DNA from: an uncultured Gammaproteobacteria bacterium | GTDB lineage: Bacteria; Pseudomonadota; Gammaproteobacteria; Pseudomonadales; UBA5518 | Assembly: GCA_903921135.1 (NCBI GenBank) | Contig: CAIXOY010000005.1 | Span: forward strand, 1 to 12,057 | Reading direction: 5' to 3' | Length of the DNA: 12,057 nucleotides | Shown: piece by piece, positions 5,736 through 11,867 of the stretch | Layout: the number at the start of each line of letters is the position of its first letter | Position numbering within the stretch: the first letter of the stretch is position 1 | Notes under the pieces: model-generated | The model's input: the letters and a program-made list of their open reading frames with translations, nothing else | Databases searched by the model: none | What the model was told of the DNA's origin: nothing | Position numbers and translations under genes: made by a program

Positions 5736-8234
5736 TCAGAAGGGAAGCATCAGTTCCGGTGCGATGCGGCGCATTTCGTCTCGGAAAACATCCTGTATGC
5801 GCTTCAGCGATTCTTCGCTCTCGGCCTCGAAGCGGCAACCGAGCGCAGCCGAGGTGTTGGAGGCGCGAACGAGCCCCCAGCCATCGACGAACTCGGCACG
5901 GACCCCGTCGATGCGGGTGAGCCGCGCGCCGCCCGGCGCCATTTTCTCCTCGATGCGCTCCATGAGTGCGAACTTGTCGCTTTCGGGCACGGGCACCATC
6001 AGTTCCGGCGTGGAGACGGTCTGTGGCAGGCCGGCCAGTTGCGAGTCCATGGTGCTGCCCTCGGCACTCAGGATCTCGAGCAGGCGTGCCGCGGCGTAGA
6101 TGCCGTCGTCGAAGCCGAACCAGCGGTCACGGAAGCAGACATGGCCGGTGAACTCGCCGCCGAGCAAGGCGCCGGTTTCCAGCATTTTCTGCTTTATCCA
6201 CGCGTGGCCACTGCGCCACATGATCGGCCGGCCGCCATGACTGGAAATCACATTGGCAAGATCACGGCTGCACTTCACGTCGAAGACCACGTCGGCGCCC
6301 GGTTGGTGGGCAAGCAGATCGCGCGCGAAGATCATCATGAGGCGGTCTGCCGTGACGATGCGGCCAGCCCCCGTCACGATGCCAAGGCGGTCGGCGTCGC
6401 CGTCGAAAGCAATGCCGATGTCCGCGCTGCGGGCGGTGACCTCGGCAATCAGCTGTCGCAGGTTACCGGCCACCGAAGGGTCCGGGGCGTGGTTGGGGAA
6501 GCGGCCGTCCAGCTCGCAGAAAAGCGGCACCACGTCGCAGCCCAGCTGCTGGAATAGCTCGACTGCCACCACCGATGCCGCCCCGTTGCCGCAGTCGATC
6601 ACGACCCGGAAGGGTTTCTCGACAAGCACGTCGTCGCAGATGGCGCGCGTGTAGTCGGTGTCGATCTGCGTGACGCGGTAGCTGCCCTGTCCCTCCGCGA
6701 ATTGACGCGCCTCGATGCGCTCGCGCAAGGCCGTGATGCGCTCGCCGCAGAGCGTCTCGCCGCCCACCATGATCTTGAAGCCGTTGTGGTTCGCCGGGTG
6801 ATGGCTGCCCGTCACCATGACACCCGTGCCGGTCTTCATGTGATGGCAGGCGAAATACAGCATGGGCGTGGCGACGGTGCCCACATCGATCACATCGATA
6901 CCTGCGCCTAGCAGGCCGCGCAAGAGATGCTCGCGCAGCGCGGGGCTGCTCTCGCGCCCGTCCGCACCCACCACGATCGTGTTGCAACCGCTCTCCAGTG
7001 CTTCTGTGGCGATTGCCCGGCCGATCATGTCGACCAGCGCCGCGCTGAACTGTTCGCTGCGGCCGCGGATGTCGTAGTCGCGGAAAACTTCTCCGGGGAT
7101 TTCCGTGGGTGCGTCCTTGCTGTAGTCGACCTCGTCCACCAGCAGGGCTCCGTCGGGCCCGCGTGCGCCGCCGTCGAGCTCGATCTCCAACGACTCCTCG
7201 CTGCGCCTGGCCCGCGCCGGTGCCGCGTCCTCGCGGGCCTTGCGCATGTAATCGGTCAGCTCCTTGTGCTGGCGCTCGAAGCCCTCCAGCACGGGCTCCA
7301 GATCCTCGAAGTGGAGTTCGGGCCGGGAAAGAGCGCCCGCCCCCGTGTTGAAACCGAGATCACGCAGCCGCTTGGCATCGTGCTGCAATTGCCCGCGCAG
7401 CTGCAGCGCCGCGAAGTACAGCAGGATCAGCAAGATGCTGGCCCCGAGGGCGATCGGCAGGACGGTGGCTGTACCACTCACGGCAGAAGCATCCACAAAG
7501 GCCTCGGAGGGCCGGAATCCGGTACGCAGTGCCGGCAGCACGGTGCGGGCGGTGTAGACGTCCGCATCCTCGTCGACCGCATCCGCACCCGCCACCGCGA
7601 TCTGCTGGCCCTCGGGGGAGCCCGCCGTCGACCAGAGCGAAAACTGCCCCTCGGGTGCATCCGGAAGCAGGAAGCCTGCGAGCAGCGCGTCCAGCCGCAA
7701 GCGCAGCAGTACTACGCCGCCGCCGGTGCCCTCCACAGGGATGCGGAACGCCATCACCAGGAGCCAGTGATCTCCGGACGGGAAGACTTCAGGTGTGGCG
7801 CTGCGCCCGTTGAGGGTCTCTCCGACCATGTGGATCTCGAGATTGTTCGACAGCGAGGACGGGCTGAAGTCCGGTGCCGCGATACCCAGGCTTCCCAGCA
7901 CCAGCACCTGCACGCTGTCGACGGCAGCGAAATCGTCCGAGATGCCGGCCTGTGCCGCGGCCAGCGACTCTGGCGTACCCGCGGCCACGGACGCTTGCAG
8001 CTCGCGCTGGCGCACGAGGTGTTCGCCCTGCGCGCGCACCAGCCGGATCTGCGTGGACAGCGCCGCGGCCGCCTGTGCTGCGACCGCCTCGGCGCGCTGG
8101 CGCAGGCTTCGTGACTCCTCGGCCCAGGCAAACACCAGGACCGCATTCGCCAGCAACACTGCAGCTACCACGATGGCCACCGCCAGCGCGGCTACCGTTG
8201 CCTTGGGGCCATTCAGGTTGGGGCGGCTCAACAT
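5736..8234 (-). CDS. algC: phosphomannomutase/phosphoglucomutase with N-terminal membrane and periplasmic domain
   Basis: The C-terminal part (about 375-832) is an AlgC-type alpha-D-phosphohexomutase that interconverts hexose 6- and 1-phosphates for polysaccharide and LPS precursors. It has the phosphoserine loop MVTGSHHP (Ser477), the metal loop FDGDADRLG (Asp611, Asp613, Asp615), the sugar-binding GEFTGH (693-698) and the phosphate-binding VRASNTS (789-795). The first ~370 residues are extra: a membrane segment at 13-36, a ~220-residue stretch likely outside the membrane, a second membrane segment at 257-279, then a charged linker. Similar long forms are annotated in pseudomonads, while the classical AlgC is 463 residues. 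Two residues differ from P. aeruginosa AlgC: SHHP for SHNP and GEFTGH for GEMSGH. The ATG overlaps the coaBC stop by 7 bases; argB follows after 46 bases. The enzymatic call is secure; the N-terminal role is unknown. Confidence 0.93.
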   Translation of the reverse strand: MLSRPNLNGPKATVAALAVAIVVAAVLLANAVLVFAWAEESRSLRQRAEAVAAQAAAALSTQIRLVRAQGEHLVRQRELQASVAAGTPESLAAAQAGISDDFAAVDSVQVLVLGSLGIAAPDFSPSSLSNNLEIHMVGETLNGRSATPEVFPSGDHWLLVMAFRIPVEGTGGGVVLLRLRLDALLAGFLLPDAPEGQFSLWSTAGSPEGQQIAVAGADAVDEDADVYTARTVLPALRTGFRPSEAFVDASAVSGTATVLPIALGASILLILLYFAALQLRGQLQHDAKRLRDLGFNTGAGALSRPELHFEDLEPVLEGFERQHKELTDYMRKAREDAAPARARRSEESLEIELDGGARGPDGALLVDEVDYSKDAPTEIPGEVFRDYDIRGRSEQFSAALVDMIGRAIATEALESGCNTIVVGADGRESSPALREHLLRGLLGAGIDVIDVGTVATPMLYFACHHMKTGTGVMVTGSHHPANHNGFKIMVGGETLCGERITALRERIEARQFAEGQGSYRVTQIDTDYTRAICDDVLVEKPFRVVIDCGNGAASVVAVELFQQLGCDVVPLFCELDGRFPNHAPDPSVAGNLRQLIAEVTARSADIGIAFDGDADRLGIVTGAGRIVTADRLMMIFARDLLAHQPGADVVFDVKCSRDLANVISSHGGRPIMWRSGHAWIKQKMLETGALLGGEFTGHVCFRDRWFGFDDGIYAAARLLEILSAEGSTMDSQLAGLPQTVSTPELMVPVPESDKFALMERIEEKMAPGGARLTRIDGVRAEFVDGWGLVRASNTSAALGCRFEAESEESLKRIQDVFRDEMRRIAPELMLPF
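7137..7151 (-). promoter_or_regulatory. possible internal translation start within algC
   Basis: On the minus strand GGAG (7151-7148) is followed after 8 bases by an in-frame GTG (7139-7137, codon 366). Starting here gives a 467-residue protein without the membrane domain, nearly the length of the classical 463-residue AlgC, beginning nine residues before the catalytic domain. In a GC-rich gene such a pair can arise by chance, so this is a hypothesis only. Confidence 0.3.
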
Positions 8235-9460
8235 GCCGGCAATGCTCCTGCTGTCTGCGCCCGCGTGGCATGCAGGCGATGTGCGATGTCCTCGATCAGT
8301 GCGCGCGCCACGGCCTGCTTGCTGCCGTTTTGCGGCTCGCCATCCCCCGCGGCGCTGATCACGCGAACCTCGTTGTGATCACTGCCGAAGCCGATGTCGC
8401 TGCGCGAGACATCGTTTGCGATCACGAGGTCGAGCCCCTTGCGCTCGAGCTTCTGCCGCGCGTGCGCGAGCAGGTCGTTGGTCTCGGCGGCAAAGCCCAC
8501 GGTGAAAGGCCGCGGGCGGTGCGCGGCCACGGCCGCGATGATGTCGGGGTTGCGCACCAGACGCAGTTCCAGCGTCTCGCCCGTTTTCTTGATTTTCTGC
8601 GGCGCTATCTCGGCGGCACGGTAATCGGCCACCGCGGCGCAGCCGATGAACACATCGCAGTCGGCGACGCGTGCCATGACGGCGGCGTGCATCTCGGCGG
8701 CCGTGATCACGTCGATACGGCTGACACCCGCGGGCGTCGGCAGCGAGACAGGACCCGCCACCAGCGTCACCTCGGCGCCCGCGTCCGCTGCGGCCGCGGC
8801 CAGCGCGAAACCCATCTTCCCGGAGCTGCTGTTGCTGATGTAGCGGACAGGATCGATGGGCTCGCGGGTGGGGCCGGCGGTGAGCATCAGCCGTACGCCC
8901 GCGAGCAGACCACCCGCGAAGACGCCGATGGCGGCGGATACCAGGTCCGGCACCTCGAGCATCCGCCCCGGGCCTGTATCACCGCAGGCTTGAGCGCCTT
9001 CGCCGGGCCCCGCAAAACGCACGCCGCGCGCGGTGAGGGTGTGCAGGTTCTGCTGCGTGGCGGCGTTGCTCCACATGGCCTGATTCATGGCCGGGGCGAA
9101 CAGGAGAGGTGCCTTCGTGGCGAGGCACAGAGTGCTAAGCAGGTCATCGGCAATCCCGGCCGCAACGCGGGCCATGAAATCCGCGCTTGCGGGCGCCACC
9201 AGCACCAGGTCGGCCCAGCGCGCGAGTTCGATATGCCCCATCGCGGCCTCGGCTGCCGGGTCCAGAAGGTCGAGGTGAACGGGCTCACCCGACAGCGCCT
9301 GCAGCGTGAGCGGCGTGATGAACTCGCAGGCGGCCGGGGTCATCACCACGCGCACGGTGGCACCCGCATCGCGCAGGCGCCGGACCAGCTCGGCGGACTT
9401 GTAGGCCGCGATGCCGCCGGTGATCCCGAGGAGGACCTGTCTGTTGGCGAGTTGTGGCAT
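8228..9460 (-). CDS. coaBC: bifunctional phosphopantothenoylcysteine decarboxylase/phosphopantothenate-cysteine ligase
   Basis: Makes 4'-phosphopantetheine precursor in CoA synthesis: CoaB joins phosphopantothenate to cysteine with CTP, and CoaC decarboxylates the product with FMN. The 410-residue protein has both halves. In CoaC: LLGITGGIAAYKSAEL (10-25), the active-site His76 in GHIELARWADLVLVAPASAD, PAMNQAMW (123-130, Asn126) and the Cys159 loop AQACGDTGPGRM (156-167). In CoaB: TAGPTREPIDPVRYISN (194-210), SSGKMGFA (212-219), AAVADY (275-280) and Lys289 in APQKIKK. The ATG at 9460 follows AAGG. The 3' end overlaps algC by 7 bases. The dut gene that follows coaBC in E. coli and Pseudomonas is absent here. 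It is divergent from radC. Confidence 0.97.
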   Translation of the reverse strand: MPQLANRQVLLGITGGIAAYKSAELVRRLRDAGATVRVVMTPAACEFITPLTLQALSGEPVHLDLLDPAAEAAMGHIELARWADLVLVAPASADFMARVAAGIADDLLSTLCLATKAPLLFAPAMNQAMWSNAATQQNLHTLTARGVRFAGPGEGAQACGDTGPGRMLEVPDLVSAAIGVFAGGLLAGVRLMLTAGPTREPIDPVRYISNSSSGKMGFALAAAAADAGAEVTLVAGPVSLPTPAGVSRIDVITAAEMHAAVMARVADCDVFIGCAAVADYRAAEIAPQKIKKTGETLELRLVRNPDIIAAVAAHRPRPFTVGFAAETNDLLAHARQKLERKGLDLVIANDVSRSDIGFGSDHNEVRVISAAGDGEPQNGSKQAVARALIEDIAHRLHATRAQTAGALPAC

Positions 9461-9523
9461 GCCTTGCCTGTTGTCGTGGTATGGGGTCGGGCCTGGAGCG
9501 GTTCAGCTCGGGCCGGGCTTTCT

Positions 9524-9531
9524 AGTATAGT
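9524..9531. promoter_or_regulatory. symmetric overlapping -10 elements for divergent coaBC and radC
   Basis: AGTATAGT reads TATAGT on the plus strand (9526-9531, towards radC) and TATACT on the minus strand (9529-9524, towards coaBC). Each matches the -10 consensus at 5 of 6 positions. Leaders would be about 35 bases for radC and 57 for coaBC. -35 elements are poor on both sides (TTCAGC at 9502-9507 for radC). This is the only AT-rich -10-like element in the 112-base gap. Confidence 0.5.
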
Positions 9532-9560
9532 CAGGCCAGCCCGACGGGCGGGACGCGGAC

Positions 9561-9567
9561 AAGGAGG
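9561..9567 (+). promoter_or_regulatory. strong ribosome binding site of radC
   Basis: AAGGAGG, a full Shine-Dalgarno match, lies 5 bases before the ATG at 9573 and fixes the radC start. Confidence 0.8.
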
Positions 9568-9572
9568 TTCGC

Positions 9573-10247
9573 ATGCGTATCAGGGATTGGCCATTGGCCG
9601 AACGGCCGCGTGAGCGGCTTCTATCACTTGGCGCCTCCGGGCTCTCGGACGCCGAGCTCCTCGCGATCATGCTGCGCTCGGGCTTGCCCGGCACCAGCGC
9701 CGTGGACAAGGCGCGGCAGCTCCTCTGCACCTTCGGCGATCTGCGACGCCTGCTCGACGCCGAGCGCGCCGAGTTCTGTGCCGTGCATGGCCTGGGCGAG
9801 GCTTCCTGGGCGCAGTTGCAGGCCGCGCTCGAGCTCTCGCGGCGCTACCTGCTTGGCCGGCTGGCGCGCGGCCAGGTGCTGGGCTCGCCGGCGGACGTGC
9901 GCAAATTCCTGCAATTGAAGCTGCGCTGCCTGCCGCACGAGGTCTTCGCCTGCCTGTTCCTCGACAACCAGCACGCCGTCATCGGTTATGAGGAACTCTT
10001 CCGGGGCACCATCGACGGGGCCAGCGTCTACCCGCGTGAGGTCGTGAAGCGCTGCCTTGCCCTGAACGCCGCAGCGGTGATCTTCGCCCACAACCACCCC
10101 TCCGGCATCGCCGAGCCTTCCCAGGCCGACCAGCGCCTCACCCAGCGGCTGAAGGCTGCGCTCGGCACGGTCGACATCCGGGTGCTGGATCATTTCGTGG
10201 TGGGCGAGGCCGAGGCGCTGTCCTTCTCGGAGAGGGGCCTTCTCTAG
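9573..10247 (+). CDS. radC: RadC family JAB/MPN domain protein
   Basis: A 224-residue RadC (YeeS/UPF0758) protein of normal length. The N-terminal part (about 1-100) has the helix-hairpin-helix-like region GLSDAELLAIMLRSG (23-37) and VHGLGEASWAQLQA (71-84). The C-terminal JAB1/MPN domain carries the zinc metalloprotease-like motif AHNHPSGIAEPSQAD (172-186), with His173, His175 and Asp186, and downstream LDHFVVG (205-211). The old link to DNA repair in E. coli was withdrawn, and the cellular role remains unsettled; metal-dependent hydrolase activity is only inferred from the motif. The ATG at 9573 is set by a strong Shine-Dalgarno. It is divergent from coaBC and upstream of the rpmB-rpmG operon, which has its own promoter. 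Confidence 0.95.
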   Translation: MRIRDWPLAERPRERLLSLGASGLSDAELLAIMLRSGLPGTSAVDKARQLLCTFGDLRRLLDAERAEFCAVHGLGEASWAQLQAALELSRRYLLGRLARGQVLGSPADVRKFLQLKLRCLPHEVFACLFLDNQHAVIGYEELFRGTIDGASVYPREVVKRCLALNAAAVIFAHNHPSGIAEPSQADQRLTQRLKAALGTVDIRVLDHFVVGEAEALSFSERGLL

Positions 10248-10254
10248 AGCGAGG

Positions 10255-10271
10255 GCGCCATGTTGCGGGCA
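10255..10271. repeat. REP-like fragment downstream of radC
   Basis: GCGCCATGTTGCGGGCA matches the 17 bases after the mutM stop (11704-11720, the start of the REP cluster) at 16 of 17 positions. Both lie just behind a stop codon. The second half of the palindrome is not preserved here, so this would be a decayed or partial unit. Confidence 0.4.
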
Positions 10272-10296
10272 AAATGCCTCGGGCCGGACACCTTGC

Positions 10297-10326
10297 TTGT
10301 CAGGCGCTGAAAGCCTCTGGTATAAC
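10297..10326 (+). promoter_or_regulatory. sigma-70 promoter of rpmB-rpmG
   Basis: TTGTCA (10297-10302, 5 of 6 matches to the -35) and TATAAC (10321-10326, 5 of 6) are 18 bases apart, and TGG before TATAAC forms an extended -10. This is the most complete promoter in the window, as expected for ribosomal protein genes. The leader would be about 54 bases. Confidence 0.75.
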
Positions 10327-10341
10327 GTCGCGCTCTTTTGG

Positions 10342-10363
10342 GGGTGGGCTCTGCGGCTCACCC
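10342..10363 (+). promoter_or_regulatory. hairpin in the rpmB leader
   Basis: GGGTGGGCT pairs with GGCTCACCC around a CTGC loop: nine pairs, two of them G-T wobbles. It lies between the predicted transcript start (about 10333) and the GAGG ribosome binding site (10373-10376). It might stabilise the mRNA or serve as a regulatory site; no known ribosomal leader motif is recognised. Confidence 0.45.
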
Positions 10364-10386
10364 TGTAACCACGAGGTTCTGCAACG

Positions 10387-10623
10387 ATGTCCAAGGTATG
10401 CCAGGTAACCGGCAAGCGCCCCATCGTGGGAAACAACGTTTCCCACGCCAACAACAAGACCAAGCGTCGCTTCGAGCCGAACCTGCACCGGCACCGCTTC
10501 TACAGCGAAGCCGAGAAGCGCTTCGTGACGCTGCGGGTGTCTGCCAAGGGCATGCGCATCATCGACAAACTCGGCGTGGACGGGGTACTTGCCCAGATCC
10601 GCGCCCGCGGCGAACGCGTCTGA
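10387..10623 (+). CDS. rpmB: 50S ribosomal protein L28
   Basis: A 78-residue L28, the standard length in gammaproteobacteria. Diagnostic segments are SKVCQVTGKRPIVGNNVSHA (2-21) and NNKTKRRFEPNL (22-33), followed by HRHRFYSEAEKRFVTLRVSA and GMRIIDKLG. It contains only one Cys (Cys5), so it is the form without a zinc site. The ATG at 10387 is preceded by GAGG (10373-10376) with a 10-base gap. rpmG follows after 29 bases; the pair is cotranscribed from the promoter at 10297-10326 up to the terminator at 10830-10853. L28 and L33 sit in the large subunit, and this gene pair is conserved across proteobacteria. Confidence 0.98.
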   Translation: MSKVCQVTGKRPIVGNNVSHANNKTKRRFEPNLHRHRFYSEAEKRFVTLRVSAKGMRIIDKLGVDGVLAQIRARGERV

Positions 10624-10652
10624 CGCCGGCCACACACAGAGGAACATGAGCC

Positions 10653-10808
10653 ATGCGTGACAAGATCAAGCTCGTATCCACCGCCGGTACCGGCCACTAC
10701 TACACCACCGACAAGAACAAGCGCACGACGCCTGACAAGCTCGAGTTCAAGAAGTACGACCCCGTCGTCCGCAAGCACGTGGCGTACAAGGAATCGAAGA
10801 TCAAGTGA
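10653..10808 (+). CDS. rpmG: 50S ribosomal protein L33
   Basis: A 51-residue L33 beginning MRDKIKLVSTAGTGHYYTTD and containing KRTTPDKLEFKKYDPVVRKH (24-43) and YKESKIK at the end, all typical of the proteobacterial protein. There is no Cys, so it is the zinc-independent form, as in E. coli. The start is the ATG at 10653, with AGAGGA about 9 bases upstream. An ATG at 10646 is closer to the ribosome binding site but is out of frame and stops after four codons (MSHA), overlapping the true start. The gene is second in the rpmB-rpmG operon and is followed by an intrinsic terminator. Confidence 0.97.
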   Translation: MRDKIKLVSTAGTGHYYTTDKNKRTTPDKLEFKKYDPVVRKHVAYKESKIK

Positions 10809-10829
10809 GCCGCCTGAGCGCGCTCCCGG

Positions 10830-10853
10830 AACCCGGCCAAGGCCGGGTTTTTT
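10830..10853 (+). terminator. intrinsic terminator of rpmB-rpmG
   Basis: AACCCGGC and GCCGGGTT form a perfect 8-bp GC-rich stem around a CAAG loop, directly followed by a run of six T (10848-10853). It starts 21 bases after the rpmG stop codon. It is the only textbook rho-independent terminator in the window. Confidence 0.92.
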
Positions 10854-10884
10854 GTGCCCGCACATCCTGCAACGGTAGCGCTCC

Positions 10885-11703
10885 GTGCCCGAACTGCCCG
10901 AGGTAGAGACCACCCGCCGCGGCATCCTGCCCGCGACAAAGGGCCGCTCGGTGAGCGCCGTGGTGCTGCGCGAGCGGCGGCTGCGTTGGCCCATAGACCC
11001 GGCGTTGCCCTCCCTGATCACGGGCCGTTTGCTCGAGAACATCGAGCGCCGCGCCAAGTACCTGCTGTTCCGGTTCGCCAACGGCACCCTGCTGGTGCAC
11101 CTGGGGATGTCGGGCAGCCTGCGCCTGATCGAGGGCGCGCCGCCGCCCCCGCGCAAGCATGATCACGTCGATCTCGTCTTCGAGGGCGGTGCGCTGCTCC
11201 GCTACCACGACCCGCGCCGTTTCGGCTGCATGCTCTGGATCGAGGGCGATGCCAGCGCGCATCCCCTGCTCCGCGATCTCGGGCCCGAGCCGCTGGAGGA
11301 GGCTTTTGACGGCGCGGTGCTGTTCCGTGCCTCTCGCGGGCGTCGCAGCGCTGTAAAGCAGTTGCTGATGGACGGCACGGTGGTGGTCGGCGTGGGCAAT
11401 ATCTATGCGAGCGAGGCCTTGTTCCGGGCCGGCATCGACCCGCGTCGTGCGGCCGGAAAGGTCTCCGCGGCGCGCTACGAGGCGCTGGCGAGCGCCGTGC
11501 GGGAGGTGCTTGGCGAGTCCGTCGCTACCGGTGGCACCACGCTCAGGGATTATGTCGACAGCAATGGTCGCCCGGGCGAGTTTGCCTTGCGGCTCAATGT
11601 TTATGGCCGTGAGGGCGAGGCCTGCCCGCGCTGTGCGGCTGCCATCCGTCAGGTGCGGCTGGGGCAGCGCAGCACCTTTTTCTGCATCGGCTGCCAGCGC
11701 TGA
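10885..11703 (+). CDS. mutM: formamidopyrimidine-DNA glycosylase (Fpg/MutM)
   Basis: Excises 8-oxoguanine and formamidopyrimidines opposite C and cuts the abasic strand (base excision repair). The 272-residue protein is full length. The catalytic N terminus after Met removal is PELPEVETTRRGI (Pro2, Glu3), the beta-loop Lys is Lys58 in RRAKYLL, and the intercalating residues lie in HLGMSGSLR (Met75) and HDPRRFG (108-114). VGVGNIYASEALF (168-180) contains the helix-two-turn-helix Asn. The zinc finger is CPRC (247-250) and CIGC (267-270), with Arg262 between. The start is a GTG at 10885, required because Pro must be residue 2; no clear Shine-Dalgarno precedes it. It lies 31 bases beyond the rpmG terminator with no obvious promoter. 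It converges on a ferredoxin gene across a REP cluster. Confidence 0.97.
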   Translation: MPELPEVETTRRGILPATKGRSVSAVVLRERRLRWPIDPALPSLITGRLLENIERRAKYLLFRFANGTLLVHLGMSGSLRLIEGAPPPPRKHDHVDLVFEGGALLRYHDPRRFGCMLWIEGDASAHPLLRDLGPEPLEEAFDGAVLFRASRGRRSAVKQLLMDGTVVVGVGNIYASEALFRAGIDPRRAAGKVSAARYEALASAVREVLGESVATGGTTLRDYVDSNGRPGEFALRLNVYGREGEACPRCAAAIRQVRLGQRSTFFCIGCQR

Positions 11704-11710
11704 GCGCCAT

Positions 11711-11797
11711 GTCGCGGGCATGGCCCGCTCCCACAGTAGGGTGTCGCGGGCATGACCCGCTCCCACAAGAGGGTGTCGCGGGCATGGCCCGCTCACC
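11711..11797 (+). repeat. three tandem REP palindromes, period 32 bp
   Basis: Three direct copies start at 11711, 11743 and 11775, exactly 32 bases apart. Each reads GTCGCGGGC, ATG, then G/ACCCGCTC and a tail; copies 1 and 2 end CCCACA, while copy 3 diverges after GCTC. Copies 1 and 3 have a perfect hairpin core GCGGGC-ATG-GCCCGC; copy 2 has one change (A for G). Spacers are gtagggt and agagggt. The tail-head pattern resembles pseudomonad REP elements. It begins 7 bases after the mutM stop and may affect 3'-end stability or termination of convergent mRNAs. Confidence 0.85.
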
Positions 11798-11813
11798 GGA
11801 ATGGCCGATCTGG

Positions 11814-11838
11814 TGTGGGAGCGCGCCATGCGCGCGAC
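11814..11838 (-). repeat. inverted REP copy with compensated stem
   Basis: On the minus strand this reads as the same 25-base unit as 11711-11735 with few changes. Its stem is GCGCGC-ATG-GCGCGC: relative to the other copies one G-C pair has become C-G, so both arms changed and pairing is kept. With the copies at 11711-11797 it makes a head-on (BIME-like) arrangement. Confidence 0.8.
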
Positions 11839-11867
11839 GGATGCCCTGTTGGCAAGGCAAAGGCTGG

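Noticed and set aside
7471..7481. GTACCACTCAC, partly like an SlmA-binding site
   Set aside because: Only one half-site (ACTCAC) matches the palindromic site; it lies in algC coding sequence and is expected by chance.
6927..8114. A 395-codon plus-strand frame opposite the AlgC N-terminal domain
   Set aside because: It shows low-complexity, Gln/Arg/His-rich translation with no motif and lies antisense to algC; same GC artefact.
7874..9613. A 579-codon open frame on the plus strand, opposite coaBC and the start of algC
   Set aside because: It is antisense to two genes with intact catalytic motifs, and its Arg/His/Gly/Ala-rich translation resembles no protein family. Long antisense frames are expected where GC-rich codon use removes stops.
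10237..10251. Weak inverted repeat at the end of radC as a terminator
   Set aside because: AGAG/TCTC pairing is short, relies on G-T pairs and has no T-tract; not supported as a terminator.
10801..11829. A 342-codon minus-strand frame opposite mutM
   Set aside because: It is antisense to a complete MutM with catalytic Pro2/Glu3 and zinc finger, and starts inside the REP cluster.
11711..11838. CRISPR-like regular repeats
   Set aside because: Period 32 with 7-base spacers that are nearly alike, palindromic units and an inverted copy fit REP elements; there are no unique ~30-base spacers and no cas genes.
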